A model generated the notes under the pieces. The model saw only the letters and a program-made list of their open reading frames with translations. It was not told the origin of the DNA and searched no databases. Shown here piece after piece: positions 23,061 through 34,418 of a stretch of DNA of 64,000 nt. Both the position numbers and the translations under genes were made by a program. Location: NCBI GenBank assembly GCA_951213105.1, contig OX578137.1, positions 58,404,236 to 58,468,235 of the forward strand, written 5' to 3'. Within the stretch, counting starts at the first letter, position 1; the number at the start of each line of letters is the position of its first letter. The stretch comes from Amaurobius ferox (lineage: Eukaryota; Arthropoda; Arachnida; Araneae; Amaurobiidae).

Positions 23061-24066
23061 TTTGACAGCGATTTAGACTAACCGAATAACATTCTTTTCT
23101 TACTGGTCTATTAAGTTGAAAGCAGGTAAGTGACTATAAATTTTGGTGGCAAAAAATTGCCATTATATTGTTTTTGTGAAATTTTTTTTGTTGAAACATC
23201 AGTTTCTCAGTATTTGCTATGGGTAGAGATCAGATAATTACTGATATGGGATAAGTTTCAAATTTTGGTGGAGATTGGAGGTTCAATAAGAATTTTTGAC
23301 GTCTGGATTGCATATAGATAGAACTTAAACAATAGTTACTGATATGGATTCAATACAAAATTACAGAAGGGGCAAAAAAAGACTTATTTTATGCTCTGGA
23401 TATATGACTTTTGATTAAAAAATGCCCGTTTCGTTAAACATCTATCTCTCAGAATCTGCTATAGATATAGCTTAGATGATGACTGAGATGAATTCAGCAT
23501 CAAACTTTCGAGATGCGTTTTGGGGTTTACTAAGGATTTTTATTTCCGAGTCTGAAGATTTCATTTCGTGTTTGTTCAAAATATCTTATGGATGTGCGAA
23601 AATTAAGTATTTAAAATAGAATAAAAATGCCTAATTGTTCCGCAAAAATGAAGTATAGATACTATTTGTCACTACATGAAGACACCACCATAACATTTTT
23701 GTTCGTCCAAATTGAAATTTCGTTACATTTTATTAATGCATTAGAACCAATTTTGATGACAGAACTTAATCAGTTGGAAATATGGCACTCAAACCGGGGA
23801 ATTTGGATAAAAGACAACCTGCTGCCAGAAGTAAAGTGTATACGTAAAAATATGTATACACAGATGTAGTGTGGGATGAAGAGAGTCAGACTTGTATAAG
23901 CAGAAGGTTTTGTTCTTAAACAAAGAATTTTTTTTATCTAGAAATATTTTTTCTAGAGAAAATATATTATGTTTTGAAAAATGGCCAACTGTTACAAAAA
24001 TCATCTGAAGAAAGTGTACGCAATTAAGCTATTAAACGGAAACTTTAGAAGTGAGTACGCTGACAA
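23061..24066. repeat. Degenerate repeated sequence, partly shared with 26320-26480
   Basis: Modules with TCAGTATTTGCTATGGGTAGA-like text recur about three times at 23190-23480. The part 23760-23930 (CAGTTGGAAATATGG, CCAGAAGT, ATAAGCAGAAGG) matches 26320-26480. An 80-codon frame at 23627-23869 overlaps this and is probably not a gene. Confidence 0.35.
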
Positions 24067-24712
24067 GAAAAAAATCTGATGTGGACAGTACATGGCTTTC
24101 GCTACAGACTTAAATTCATCATCTCTTTATTTCTTTAATAATTCATTAAATTGAATTTAATTGATCAAAATAACACTTAATTTGCACTTTTAATTCAATT
24201 TTCGTTTTTATTTTTTACCCGGACATATTTTTAAAGGTGGCGTAGCAAAAACGCGAAAAATCTAAAATATCTCTAGAACTGTTAGACCCAGAGTATCGGG
24301 GTTGCTGTTATTCTTTTTATAGCTAATATTTACGTATAAATTAAACATTTAATTGATACATTTAACCATACGTAGTCTTTTATTTTAGACATTGGCGATT
24401 TTTGCGGGCTATTTAACAAAAAAAGGCAGGATCTTTTATGCTGAATCGTACCAAAATCTAATCAGTATCAGTGTTATACAAAAGTGACTTACCTACAAAA
24501 TTTTATGAAATTTGGTCAATTAGTTTCTGCGTTAGAGTGGATATATACATTGCATTGACTCGCTCAGAGACACATAGACAGACGTAACACTAAAATAGTT
24601 TTTCGTGTTCTAGTGGTACTTTCATGTGTAGATCCGTCGAAAACTCACGTTGCGATTTTCAACATAATTCCAATACTTTCCCTATACATTACTATGTATT
24701 GCAGGGAAAGTA
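24067..24712 (-). mobile_element. Repeat R2, copy d (shortened)
   Basis: The 3-prime end AAAATCTGATGTGGACAG is at 24070-24090 and the 5-prime palindrome at 24674-24712 (TACTTTCCCTATACATTACT...GGGAAAGTA). It has lost most of the internal GGCGA-rich part. Confidence 0.6.
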
Positions 24713-25616
24713 AAAATAGGTAAGCGATTACTATATATATTTGGGAATGTATTTTCTGTTTCGTAATAAAGAAATCACAACACAAATGCATGCGTAAATT
24801 TATAAATGTGAAATTTGAATTCTGCTTGGCGTCTGTCTAAGTATTTAAATGGACGTTTTTTGAAAAGCAATATCGAAATTTTGAAATGCAAGATTTTGCA
24901 CATATGTTAAATCACGAGCAATGCCGAGTATGTCTGTGAAATGATAATAAGCGGACAATTGTTTCTAAGATTGTATTCACACAGCGGTATATAAAAAGTT
25001 TCGCAAGTAAATTTGCTTCGCAAAAAATAAATTTAATATAATGATACATATAAAGGTTTTGCGTAACAATAAGTAAATAAATCCCAGCAAAAATATTGAA
25101 ATTTCTTTATTTATGTGTTACTGCGCAATGTCATATTCTATATTTGCTATTCTAAACCATTCTACCATATTTATTCTAATTCGCATTTTCTTTCATAATG
25201 AGAGAACTCCTATTTCACTAGGCATTATTCTGACGTTACTCTAACGTGAAAAGACACCTTGTCTTTCATCCACGTCAACCCCGTTTAGCAGTATGCGCTT
25301 CATTCCCTTTGCTCCTTTATTAAAGCATAATACAATGCTAGCCGTTCTGATGTCATTACACTGTTAATGAACTGAAATTTGTACGATTCCCCGAGAGTTT
25401 ATATTAAATTTTCATTATCTCTAGCCTGTTTAAGAGAAGTGTCTATTGTTGAATATAAGTTGGGATCGCAAGTACATGTATATTGGATTTGTTAAAATTG
25501 ATCGATTTGCTGAATTTAAATATAACTGTTTTTGATAGGGATATAGTTTTAGAGTTTATTTCTGCCTGTTATGATGGTATATAATTTTCGTGGTAGTAGA
25601 TAAACTTTATTTGTTA
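24713..25616. other. AT-rich sequence, nothing recognised
   Basis: No long frames and no repeat matched elsewhere in the window. Confidence 0.5.
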
Positions 25617-25925
25617 TTTTCTCTATATGCATAGAACAATGTTTAGGGAAAGTATTGGGACGGAATGGAAAATTCGAATTCGAGATTTCGAAGGAAGAGC
25701 AAGTTATCAGGTATTCCTGAACTCGCATCATCGAACATTTCTGAAGTGATGTGTGTGTACGTGTATGTATGTATGTCAGCGCATATGTGTGTGAATGTGT
25801 GTGTGTTAGTTTGTAAGTCTGTGAACTCAATGTGTTATGAATAAATAACGTACAAATTGAAATTTTGATACAGTTTATGCAGTTTTGATACAGATTTTTT
25901 ATATAGTTTATACTGCAAGTAAAGC
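25617..25925 (+). mobile_element. R2 5-prime fragment, copy e
   Basis: The palindrome is degenerate (TCTCTATATGCATAGAAC...TAGGGAAAGTA). It is followed by AAAATTCGAATTCGAGATTTC and a TG-rich tract. The 3-prime half is missing. Confidence 0.55.
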
Positions 25926-26018
25926 CCGTTACTGCGCACAATTATTATTGAGCTAGTTTCAATTATAAATGAACAGATTTACAATGTAAAATGCAGCGCA
26001 AATTAAGATAAATAAGCA

Positions 26019-26061
26019 TACGTACGATTCGAAAATTGACTGAATTGTTTTTATCAGTGCA
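26019..26061 (-). ncRNA. Hammerhead-like motif (left member of a second inverted pair)
   Basis: The minus strand reads GCACTGATAA, then a stem II-like segment, CGAAT and the palindrome CGTACG followed by TATG. The core has CTGATAA instead of CTGATGA and GAAT instead of GAAA, so activity is doubtful. Confidence 0.4.
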
Positions 26062-26165
26062 AAAGTATGGGCCTGAATGCCCAAATAAGCGCAAAACTAT
26101 GCCAGCCAAGCTGAAATTGCTGATGTCCTACAGCCACGAGTTTAAGAGGTAAAGTCCAGACATGT

Positions 26166-26210
26166 TGCACTGATAAAGAGAATCCCGTTGATTTCTGAAA
26201 CGTACGTATG
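26166..26210 (+). ncRNA. Hammerhead-like motif (right member of a second inverted pair)
   Basis: TGCACTGATAA at 26167-26176 is followed by a stem II that pairs well with one bulged G (AGA-AATC with GATT-TCT, loop CCGTT). An intact GAAA (26197-26200) and palindromic stem III CGTACG follow. The core G-to-A change (CTGATAA) is shared with its partner. The outer arms are also inverted repeats (25985-26030 against 26200-26250). Confidence 0.5.
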
Positions 26211-26259
26211 TTTATTCATCTTGGTTTGTACAGCATTTTACGTTTAAACTAGTTCAGCA

Positions 26260-27174
26260 TCATACTTCCTTAGACATAATTTTGATAATTGAAATAGATA
26301 GACCCACGAGACACGAACCCTTATCAGTTGGAGACTCGAAATTGGATATTCTGATGAAAAACACCATTGTCAGAAGTGGAGTCGGAATGTATTCAGGTCA
26401 GTAAATTATATTTACACAGCTGTTGTGAGGGATTGCACAATTAGGATTCTTTGTATAAACAGAAAGCATTTTTTAGATGAACGAAACCCGATGAATATGT
26501 AACCATGCATTTCAAAATGACGGCAAAACATACGTTTTTGAAATTTTACATATAGACTTATATGAATTCGTAGATGTACAAGATGACCTTAGAATTCCTA
26601 TTTAAGCCTTATCAAATTAAATTTTAATTAATTAATTTAGAATTGCCAGTATCGACAAAGATTTAATGAGTTGATCCGACTTCTTTGCGATTGGCTGCTG
26701 GCAGAAACGTTACAAAGATAGCTGACGACAATGATATATATGATTTGTTGTTGATTTTTATAGTGGGTTTCGCAACTACGATTGCCATGAGCAATAAACA
26801 TTACAATTTAAACATTACAGCAGTTAACAGTTATACGTCTTATTGCTAAATTTTTTAAACAATACATAAAGTAATTACAGAAATTAATTGCATGATTTCA
26901 TAAAGGAAATTTACGGTCCTTCAACGAAAAAACCTTTTTCTATATATATATGATTACAGGACAACTTAAAAATCAAAATCCTTAAATTATATGGGAAACA
27001 CTAGCTGCCTGCATCTAACTTTTTAGACTGTAGATAATACGCTATGACTCGCATTAATATGCTTTGCTTTCAAAATCGTGCTCTTAAAAAAATTCTGTAA
27101 CTTAATATTCAAATATTCCGTATTTGAATAGTTCGACTTCCTCCAGTATGTCGCTATCAGAGCGTGTTTGGTTA
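26260..27174. other. AT-rich sequence, mostly unrecognised
   Basis: 26320-26480 resembles 23760-23930. Nothing else is identified. Confidence 0.4.
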
Positions 27175-27430
27175 TTCACTGGAATAAATCATAAGCAACA
27201 AATATCCGTCAGGCAAGAAAGTTCATATCCAGAATGAAATACTGAAATATTAAATTTAATTATTTTGCAGAAAGTGATATATTTCTGAATAGCAATTCTG
27301 ACATATGATAAAAATGCAGCTGAAGTCTAAAGCTTTACTCGACTTTCCTGTTACACACTCATATTCAATATGGTTGAGATCTATTTGTATCATAAACTAG
27401 TATTAGATACACAATAGGAGATTATTTTGT
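27175..27430 (+). repeat. Direct duplicate of 29650-29925
   Basis: Shared landmarks include AAAGTTCATATCCAGAAT, TACTGAAATATT, AGCTTTA followed by CGACTTT, and TTACACACTCATATTC. The SINE at 27436 begins right where this copy ends. Confidence 0.75.
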
Positions 27431-27435
27431 CAATT

Positions 27436-27597
27436 GTTCGATTCCCGCCACTGCCAAAACCGCTGCCGTGTTCACGCGGAGTACGATCACGTTAAACATG
27501 TTGGACCGTAAGTCCTTCCGAGAGGTTGGTGGTAGGAGAAGGAGGGTACGGTCCCTGAAGATGCCTCCCCCACTGGGTTCCGGTCCAAATTGGGATG
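27436..27597 (+). mobile_element. tRNA-derived SINE, 5-prime truncated
   Basis: Starts in box B (GTTCGATTCCCGCC) and continues with the body shared by all copies (CGCGGAGTACGATCACGTTA, then CTCCCCCACTGGGTTCCGGT). Box A is missing. Confidence 0.75.
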
Positions 27598-27731
27598 TTT
27601 TAATTATGGATATTTGAATTTATAGATATTTTAAATGGATATTTTAATTTTATGGATATTTTAAATGATGGAACGATTGAACGAGGATGATGGAATTAAG
27701 AGCTTAGCTTATGGTCATTATAAAATTTAAA

Positions 27732-28472
27732 TTAGCGCGCGAGAATTGCACTCGGTAGGCCCGGGTTCGATTCCCGCCATTGACGCGGAGTACGATCACG
27801 TTAAACATATGGGTCCGTAAGTCCTTCCGAGAGGTTGGTGGTAGGGGAAGCAGGGTACGGTCCCTGTGGATGCCTCCCCCACTGGGTTCCGGTCTAAATT
27901 GGGTGAATAAAAAGAAAGTTATGGAGATTGTCGCGGAGGGCGCGGTAGCCCAGTGGTTAGCGCGCGGGAATTTCACTCGGTAGGCCCGGGTTCGATTCCC
28001 GCCACTGCCAAAACTGCTGCCGTGTTCACGCGGAGTACGATCCCGTTAAACATGTGGGTCCGTAAGTCCTTAAGAGAGGTTGGTGGTAGGGGAAAGAGGG
28101 TAGGGTCACTGTGGATGCCTCCCCCACTGGGTTCCAGTCTAAATTGGCCGAATAAAAATAATGTTATAGAAATTGTCGCGGATGGTGCGGTAGCCCAGTG
28201 GTTAGCGAGCGGGAATTTCACTCGGTAGGCCCGCGTTCGATTCCCGCCACTGCCAAAACTGCAGCCGTGTTCACGCGGAGCACAATCACGTTAAACATGT
28301 GGGACCGTAAGTCCTTCCGAGAGGTTTGTGGTAGGGGAAGGAGGGTACGGTCCCTGTGGATGCTTCCCCCACTGGGTTCCGGTCTAAATTGGGTGGCACT
28401 TCCTGGCCTTCCAAGCAGTTACCTTACCCCTTTCTGGTAGGTCGGACGGTCTGGGTCTCAACAACAACAACA
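27732..28472 (+). mobile_element. Head-to-tail trimer of a tRNA-derived SINE
   Basis: Three monomers start near 27732 (damaged head), 27939 and 28184; the last two are exactly 245 bp apart. Intact heads carry an A box (TAGCCCAGTGG) and a B box (GGTTCGATTCC at 27989-27999), the RNA polymerase III promoter of tRNA genes. The first two monomers end in an AATAAAAA linker and run into the next head. Only the last has the full 3-prime part ending GGTCTGGGTCTC and an (AAC)n tail. SINEs encode no protein and depend on LINE machinery. Confidence 0.8.
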
Positions 28473-28957
28473 ACACCAAACCAAGCATTTTTCATCATAG
28501 CTCATAGGGTCGGAAATGAAACGTAAAGACGCCAGCGGGCGCTTAATGATGAAACTGATGAAAGGAGGTGTGAAAACACAAGAATGACTTAGAAATTATA
28601 AAATTACATTTAATAAACAATAATTATAGTAATGGCTCAAAAGAGTGAAAGCCAACCTGAATGCACGCCTCACAGCGGCGATGGAGGGATTGGCGAATTC
28701 TCTCAAACGTACCAGACATGTCCCTTATTTTGGCAGTAGCGGCTGAAATTCTGAAGACGAGTTACTCTTTAGATTCAAGAGGAGTGTTATAGATGAGACT
28801 CTTGAGATAGCCACAGAGAAAGAAGTCAATACACAACAGATCGGACTATCGTGGAGGCCAAGCTATGGGACCTCCTCGTCCAATCTATCGGCCCTTTAAC
28901 GCCTTTACGTTTCATTTCGGACCAGTAAACTGTGACGAAAAATGCTTGGTTTGGTGT
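28473..28957 (-). mobile_element. Deleted DDE transposon (mariner-like) with terminal inverted repeats
   Basis: The ends are inverted repeats (ACACCAAACCAAGCATTTTTC against its complement at 28937-28957). A second inverted block (GAAATGAAACGTAAAG) lies inside them. On the minus strand, about 28880-28790 encodes a scrambled version of the transposase C-terminal region around the last catalytic Asp; pieces of the IGRGGP..WPPRSPDL..DFFLWG consensus are readable across two frames. At 485 bp it cannot be autonomous. The left TIR abuts the SINE tail, so no clean TA duplication is visible. Confidence 0.65.
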
Positions 28958-29412
28958 ATACTTCCACCTCGTAAAGTTTGCCTCATCTTCTTTTAAACAC
29001 GCTGTATAAAACGTATTTGATCTTTGATTTCAAGGAAAATATGGATTATAATTGAAACTAAGATTTATTTATTTATCTTTCTAAACATTTAAATTCATTG
29101 AAATGTTGATATAATCTTTACGAATGAGATATTAATCTACTTATACTCATGTAAACTTTCTGTACTAAGAGTATTATCCTTGTAATTTTTAAACCCCGAT
29201 TATGAAAGTTTTTAAAGTGTTCAATTGATTTTTCCCCACAGTCTAAATTATTTAAATGAACATTTTAGGACAAACTTTGAGTAACGGAAAATACATTTTA
29301 TTAAAATGTTTTCGAATAATTCTTACAATAGCAGATTCAGGTTTGAAAATCTTAGGACAAGTATCAAGAGTTCATTCAGTTGTTAGATTACTAATGCCAT
29401 GTAATTACTCTT
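28958..29412. other. AT-rich sequence, nothing recognised
   Basis: No frame or repeat identified. Confidence 0.5.
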
Positions 29413-29545
29413 TACAATGTGTTTGGTAATTTCGCATTAGTTTTAATCCCCTTATCTTCATTCAGGATTATATGCAAATTTAGATTGATCACATTAATTG
29501 TTTCAATACATTTTTGAAAAATAATGCTTAATTGCTTTTTTAAGC
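29413..29545 (+). repeat. Direct duplicate of 44684-44817
   Basis: Near-identical over about 130 bp (TACAATGTGTTTGGTAATT, TTCATTCAGGATTATATGC, CACATTAATTGTTTCAATAC). The two copies bracket the PLE/Helitron/SINE block. Confidence 0.8.
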
Positions 29546-29649
29546 ATTCCTTTTCAAAAAATTCTCGAATGCTTAATAGTTTCTTTAAGCAATTAAGCAT
29601 TGGAGTGAATGCTTAATTATTTTGTTAAGTAATTAAGCATTTGCTACCA

Positions 29650-29689
29650 GAGCGTGGTTGCTTATTTACCAAAGTAAATTGTAAGCCAC

Positions 29690-29726
<37 letters not shown>

Positions 29727-29925
29727 AAGCAAAAAAGTTCATATCCAGAATAAAATACTGAAATATTGAATTTACAGAAAGCAATTTTGACAGAGGATAA
29801 AAATGTAGCTGAAGTGTAAAGCTTTATACGACTTTTTGTTACACACTCATATTCGATATGGTTGATATCTATTTGTATCATACACCAGTCTTAGATAAAA
29901 AATAGGAGCTTATTTTGTCGAGTTA
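29650..29925 (+). repeat. Direct duplicate of 27175-27430, with (TA)n expansion
   Basis: Colinear with 27175-27430. A (TA)n run at 29692-29720 lies where the other copy has unrelated bases. Confidence 0.75.
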
Positions 29926-30635
29926 TGTCAGTTATGACAAAAAGTGAAAGCTAAAGGCTTAGTGATGCCGAAGGTAATAAAAATGATATTTTTTAGTCGG
30001 GGTTTAAAATTTTTATAACGTCACCAGAATATTTTGATCATTTTTTTTCTTAAATATATACCTTTCCTCGTTTTATAATACCTTTCTGATTCAAACCAAC
30101 CTGAAGCAAGTTTCTATCTCTGCTATTTGGGTTCAGGTCAGGTACCTTTGGAAATGTGTCAGATGTTTCCGTTCACAATTAATTTTAGAACTACGGGAAA
30201 AAAATAAACTTAACGGTTTGTAACCCACTTCTATTTTAATGACCACAAAAATTGAAGAAAATTGCGTTTTTCTCTTAATTCTAATTTGTTTTATCATTTT
30301 GGTACATAATTAGATTTTATTTTAGTGTTTTTAATTTCCATCTTTCACATTTTAATATGATCTGTTATTATAAAACTGGGAACATATTGTATTGTTCTTA
30401 AAATACTTTTTAGATGTACTTTTCACTGTATTGCCCACAACTAAAAAATATATGAACCAGTGTGAAAAGGTATATATATATATAATAATAGTAGTTTGAA
30501 AATCCAATGAACGAAAAGTAAGAAGATGTAACACGCACGATAAACCTAACTTTTTAAAACACCCACAGAATAAAATATAATACAGCAAATCATCAATCAA
30601 ATGGATAAAAAATACAGAACACAAGCTATCAAATT

Positions 30636-30706
<71 letters not shown>

Positions 30707-30720
30707 ATGTATTTCTATTA
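29926..30720. other. AT-rich sequence ending in (TA)n at 30637-30692
   Basis: No gene recognised. The TA tract directly precedes the PLE pseudo-LTR, a common setting for PLE insertions. Confidence 0.5.
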
Positions 30721-31292
30721 TAGCTCTGATTGTATATTATCACTTTTTCTTGCCTTTTCGCATTACTGTTATTTATTTCTTACGAATGACAACAGTAGAT
30801 CATTTCTTTTTCCTTTGTGAATGGCAACACTGGTCTCTTCATTCTGGGTTCTCGGGTTCGACAGGTTCGTGCATTTGTAGTGTTTTCTCCAGGTATTCTT
30901 GTTTCCTTTTATTTTTTTCTTCTTTATGCATGTTGTCCAAATAGAAATAGTTTATAGTTATAATCAATCTATTTCTTCAGAAACATACATTTTTTGTGTT
31001 TGCTTAGACAAAATACTTGGACCCGATGAAGAGTTCTGAAGAAGTGAACAAATCCATTATTTAGGTCTAGCCCGTGTCCACGTGTATAGCTTTAACGTGC
31101 ACTTATTTTTCTTTTATCGATTCCATACCTTTCATTTTTGATGATTTTCTTTAACTTGATGATTCGAAATTTGTATTTTTTCCATTTGATTGAAGATTTG
31201 CTGACTTATACTTTTATTTTGTAGGCTTATTAGATTGTTAGCTTTTTCGAGTTACAGCTTCTCACTTTTCTTTCATTGGACTTTCAAACTAT
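30721..31292 (+). repeat. PLE pseudo-LTR, 5-prime copy
   Basis: Matches 43138-43686 over its length, from TAGCTCTG/TAGCTCTT to TTGGACTTTCAAACTAT, apart from a 22-base difference near 31240. Contains ACTTGGACCCGATGAAGAG at about 31014-31032, a conserved motif that might be a decayed hammerhead core. Confidence 0.85.
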
Positions 31293-32065
31293 TATTATTA
31301 TTGAAACCATTTTATTTATAAGCTGCATTTGCGCAATAAAATAAATGTATTTTGCATTCCTATATTTTGTCATTCCTATTTACTCGATATCTTTATTTTT
31401 TTACATTTGCATATTTGCAAAGTATCCTAAATTTTTGTAGTATGCTACGGTATTTATGATTTTTTTTTTTTTTTTTTGCAATCTATTCAAATTTATGCTG
31501 CATTTGTGCTAAATTTAGTAATAGAATTTGTTATATTTTAATTTTACTTTCGTCCAATGTTATTAGAGGAATTCTGCTGCTCGTATTCTCCTGATATGTT
31601 TTTCGGCCACTTTTTAGTCTATGTTTATATTTTTTATAATACTTTTATAATATAATTATATGTATTATAATTTGTCCTTATCCATACTGATTATTATTTT
31701 GTTAAATTCTTTTGTTTTAATTAATGTATTGCTTTCATTCTTATATTAACTTATAATTTACAAATTTTGGTTCTAATCTAGTGCTGCCATCTATTGTTAA
31801 TCCTTCTTACTTTTATTACTTTTTTCGATTTTTGGGGTAATTATATATTTGCGTTTAGTATTATGTATTGATGAATTATTGAAGCTCTTTCAACTGTACT
31901 TTTCAATACAATTTTTACTTTATTTTATTTTATTATTACATATTTGGAATGGATTTTAAGTGCATCTAATTTTTACACTTTTCGTATTATTTAATACTTA
32001 GTGTTTTATTTAATCTAGTTTAGAACTAATGTATCTGTAACATGACGTTTTCTCTTATTTTGTAA
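31293..32065 (+). other. PLE leader between pseudo-LTR and Helitron insertion
   Basis: Very AT-rich with no convincing frame. By position it is the untranslated leader of the PLE. It ends in TTTTGTAA, the A side of the Helitron target. Confidence 0.5.
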
Positions 32066-32085
32066 CTAGCCGCCTTTGGCGACCA
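32066..32085 (-). other. Helitron 3-prime terminus: hairpin plus CTAG
   Basis: On the minus strand a six-pair stem GTCGCC/GGCGGC with an AAA loop ends at CTAG, then host T. In the family this hairpin is the termination signal for rolling-circle transfer. Confidence 0.8.
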
Positions 32086-32159
32086 GCCTGTTCGCTACCC
32101 TTGAAAATCCTGACAGTGGCAAGCTTGCTTTTGAACGATGCTGTTCAGCAAAAAAGTTT

Positions 32160-34060
32160 TTTTTTAAAGATTGTCCCCACCACCACCCAATGCATAAATG
32201 CACCGCGACAATCTCCATAACTTTCTTTTAATTTTTTTTTATTTCTTGAGTGTTTAATTTTTTTCATTGTGGTCCCAACCACCACCCGATGTAAACAATA
32301 CATAGCCACAATTCAATCCAGCACAATGAGCCAGAAACCTTATAAAAAGCAAAGACTAATTCGGTTTTTAATTGTGACTAGGCCAAGAACCGTGTAAAAA
32401 CAAACACTTATTCGTTTTTTAATTATCCTTAGGCCAAAAACCGTATAAAAAGCAATCAATGATTAAGGTTTTTCGTGGTGGTCCCGACCACAACCCGAAT
32501 TAAATAAAATAATACATCGTAATTAAATAAAATAATACTGTAAATATTAAATAAAATAATACTGTATGTAATACATCACCACAATTAAGTTTTTACAATA
32601 CAACAATAGAGTACGCCACAACAATACATCGCCACAATTAAGTTTCTTCATTGTGGTCCCAACCACCACCCGATGTAAACAATACATCCCCACAATGCAA
32701 TCCATCATAAACCTTATAAAAAGTAAACACTAATTCGGTTTTAAAAGTTTTTATTAAAGATTGTCCCCACCACCATCCAATGCATGAATGCACCGCAACA
32801 ATCTTCATAATTTTCTTTATATTTATTTTTTTATTTCTTCAGTGTTTAAGTTTTTTCATTGTGGTCCCAACCACCACCCGATGTAAACAATACATGGCCA
32901 CAATTCAATTCAGCATAATACGCCGGAAACCTTATAAAAAGTAAACACTAATTCGGTTTTTAATTGTCCCTAGGCCAAAAACCGTGTAAAAAGCAAATAC
33001 TTATTCGGTTTTTAATTGTTGCTAGGCCAAAAACCGTATAAAAAGCAACCAAACACTAATTCGGTTTTTAATTGTCCCTAGGCCAAAAACCGTATAAAAA
33101 GCAATCAATGATTAAGCTTTATATTGTGGTCCCAACCACCACTCGATGTAAACAATACATCACCACAATTAAGTTTTTACAATACAACAATACAGTACGC
33201 CACAAAAATATATCGCCATAATTAAGTTTTTTCCTTGTGGTCCCAACCATCCCCCGATGTAAACAATACATCGCCACAATCAATCCAGCATAATGAGCCG
33301 GAAACCTTATAAAAAGTAAACACTAATTCGGTTTTTAATTGTCCCTAAGCCAAAAACCATGTAGAAAGCAAATACTTATTCGACATTTAATTGTTGCTAG
33401 GCCAAAATCCGTATAAAAAGCAACCAAACACTAATTCGGTTTTTAATTGTCCCTAGGCCAAAAACCGTATAAAAAGCAATCGATGATTAAGTTTTACATT
33501 GTGGTCCCAACCACCACTCGATGTAAACAATACATAGCCTCAATTAAGTTTTTACAATACAACAATACAGCACGCCACAAAAATACATTGCCATAATTAA
33601 GTTTTCTGATTGTGGTCCCAACCACCACCCGATGTAAACAATACATTGCAAGAATTAATACAGCGCCACAATTAAGTTTTACAATACGGCAACTCTTGAC
33701 ACCAAAATAATACATCGCCTCAATTAAGTTATTTCATTGTGGTCCCAACCACCACTCAATGTAAACAATACATTGCAACAATTAATACATCACCACAATT
33801 AAGTTTTTACAATATAACAATACATCACGCCATAATATATTGCCACAATTCAATCCATCATAATTCAATAATTTAAATTTCATACCAGCACCTAATGCAT
33901 CAATGCTCCGTGACAATCTCCATAACTTTCTTTTTATTTATTTTTTTATTTCTTCAGTGTTTAAGATTTTTAATTGTGGTACCAACCACCACCCGATGTA
34001 TACAATGCATCGCCACAATTCAATCCACCATAATTCAATCATTTAAATTTTATAATGACC
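32160..34060. repeat. Hairpin minisatellite array in the Helitron 3-prime tail
   Basis: Two unit types alternate irregularly. Unit 1 has a TTGTGG/CCACAA outer stem and a CGATGTA/TACATCG inner stem around AACAA, with copies near 32270, 32654, 32861, 33126, 33236, 33500, 33612, 33738 and 33976, plus a variant near 32481. Unit 2 pairs CGGTTTTT with AAAAACCG and includes CCCTAGGCC (near 32360, 32960, 33060, 33330, 33440). A third tract (GACAATCTCCATAACTTTC) appears near 32207 and 33912 and, diverged, near 32795. No coding sequence is present. Confidence 0.75.
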
Positions 34061-34418
34061 ATATGCTCAGTTCTTAATTCCGTCATTTAAAATATAACGT
34101 TTATCATCATAGGTGGATATTCCTATTTTAATTTGCCTAACAGTATAAATCTGATGGTCTTTACTTGCAATTTTAAATTGATCAACTCCATTATATCTTC
34201 GCCTTGTTAGACAGATATAGTAATCCTGATAACAGATTATTTTTTTCACAGCATTCTTATTAACACCTTTAGCAGTTATCTTCTCCATGGAAGGTGTTTT
34301 CAAACTATACATCTTTGATTTCAGGCCAACAAACTCCAGAGCAGGGTTTCCATTTTAAACTCCATTCATTCCTTTAGTTCATTTTAGATTTTGATAATTT
34401 AGAAAATGAAATTTTGCT

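Noticed and set aside
27939..28012. A functional tRNA gene at the SINE head
   Set aside because: A and B boxes are present, but the sequence continues into a repeated SINE body and no complete cloverleaf with a plausible anticodon arm could be drawn by eye.
27704..28228. Open frames of 67-91 codons on both strands
   Set aside because: They are chance readings of GC-rich SINE monomers; the repeat at 245 bp (not a multiple of 3) changes frame between units.
32160..34060. CRISPR-like array of palindromic repeats
   Set aside because: Spacing is irregular and spacers are themselves repeated; it lies inside a Helitron.
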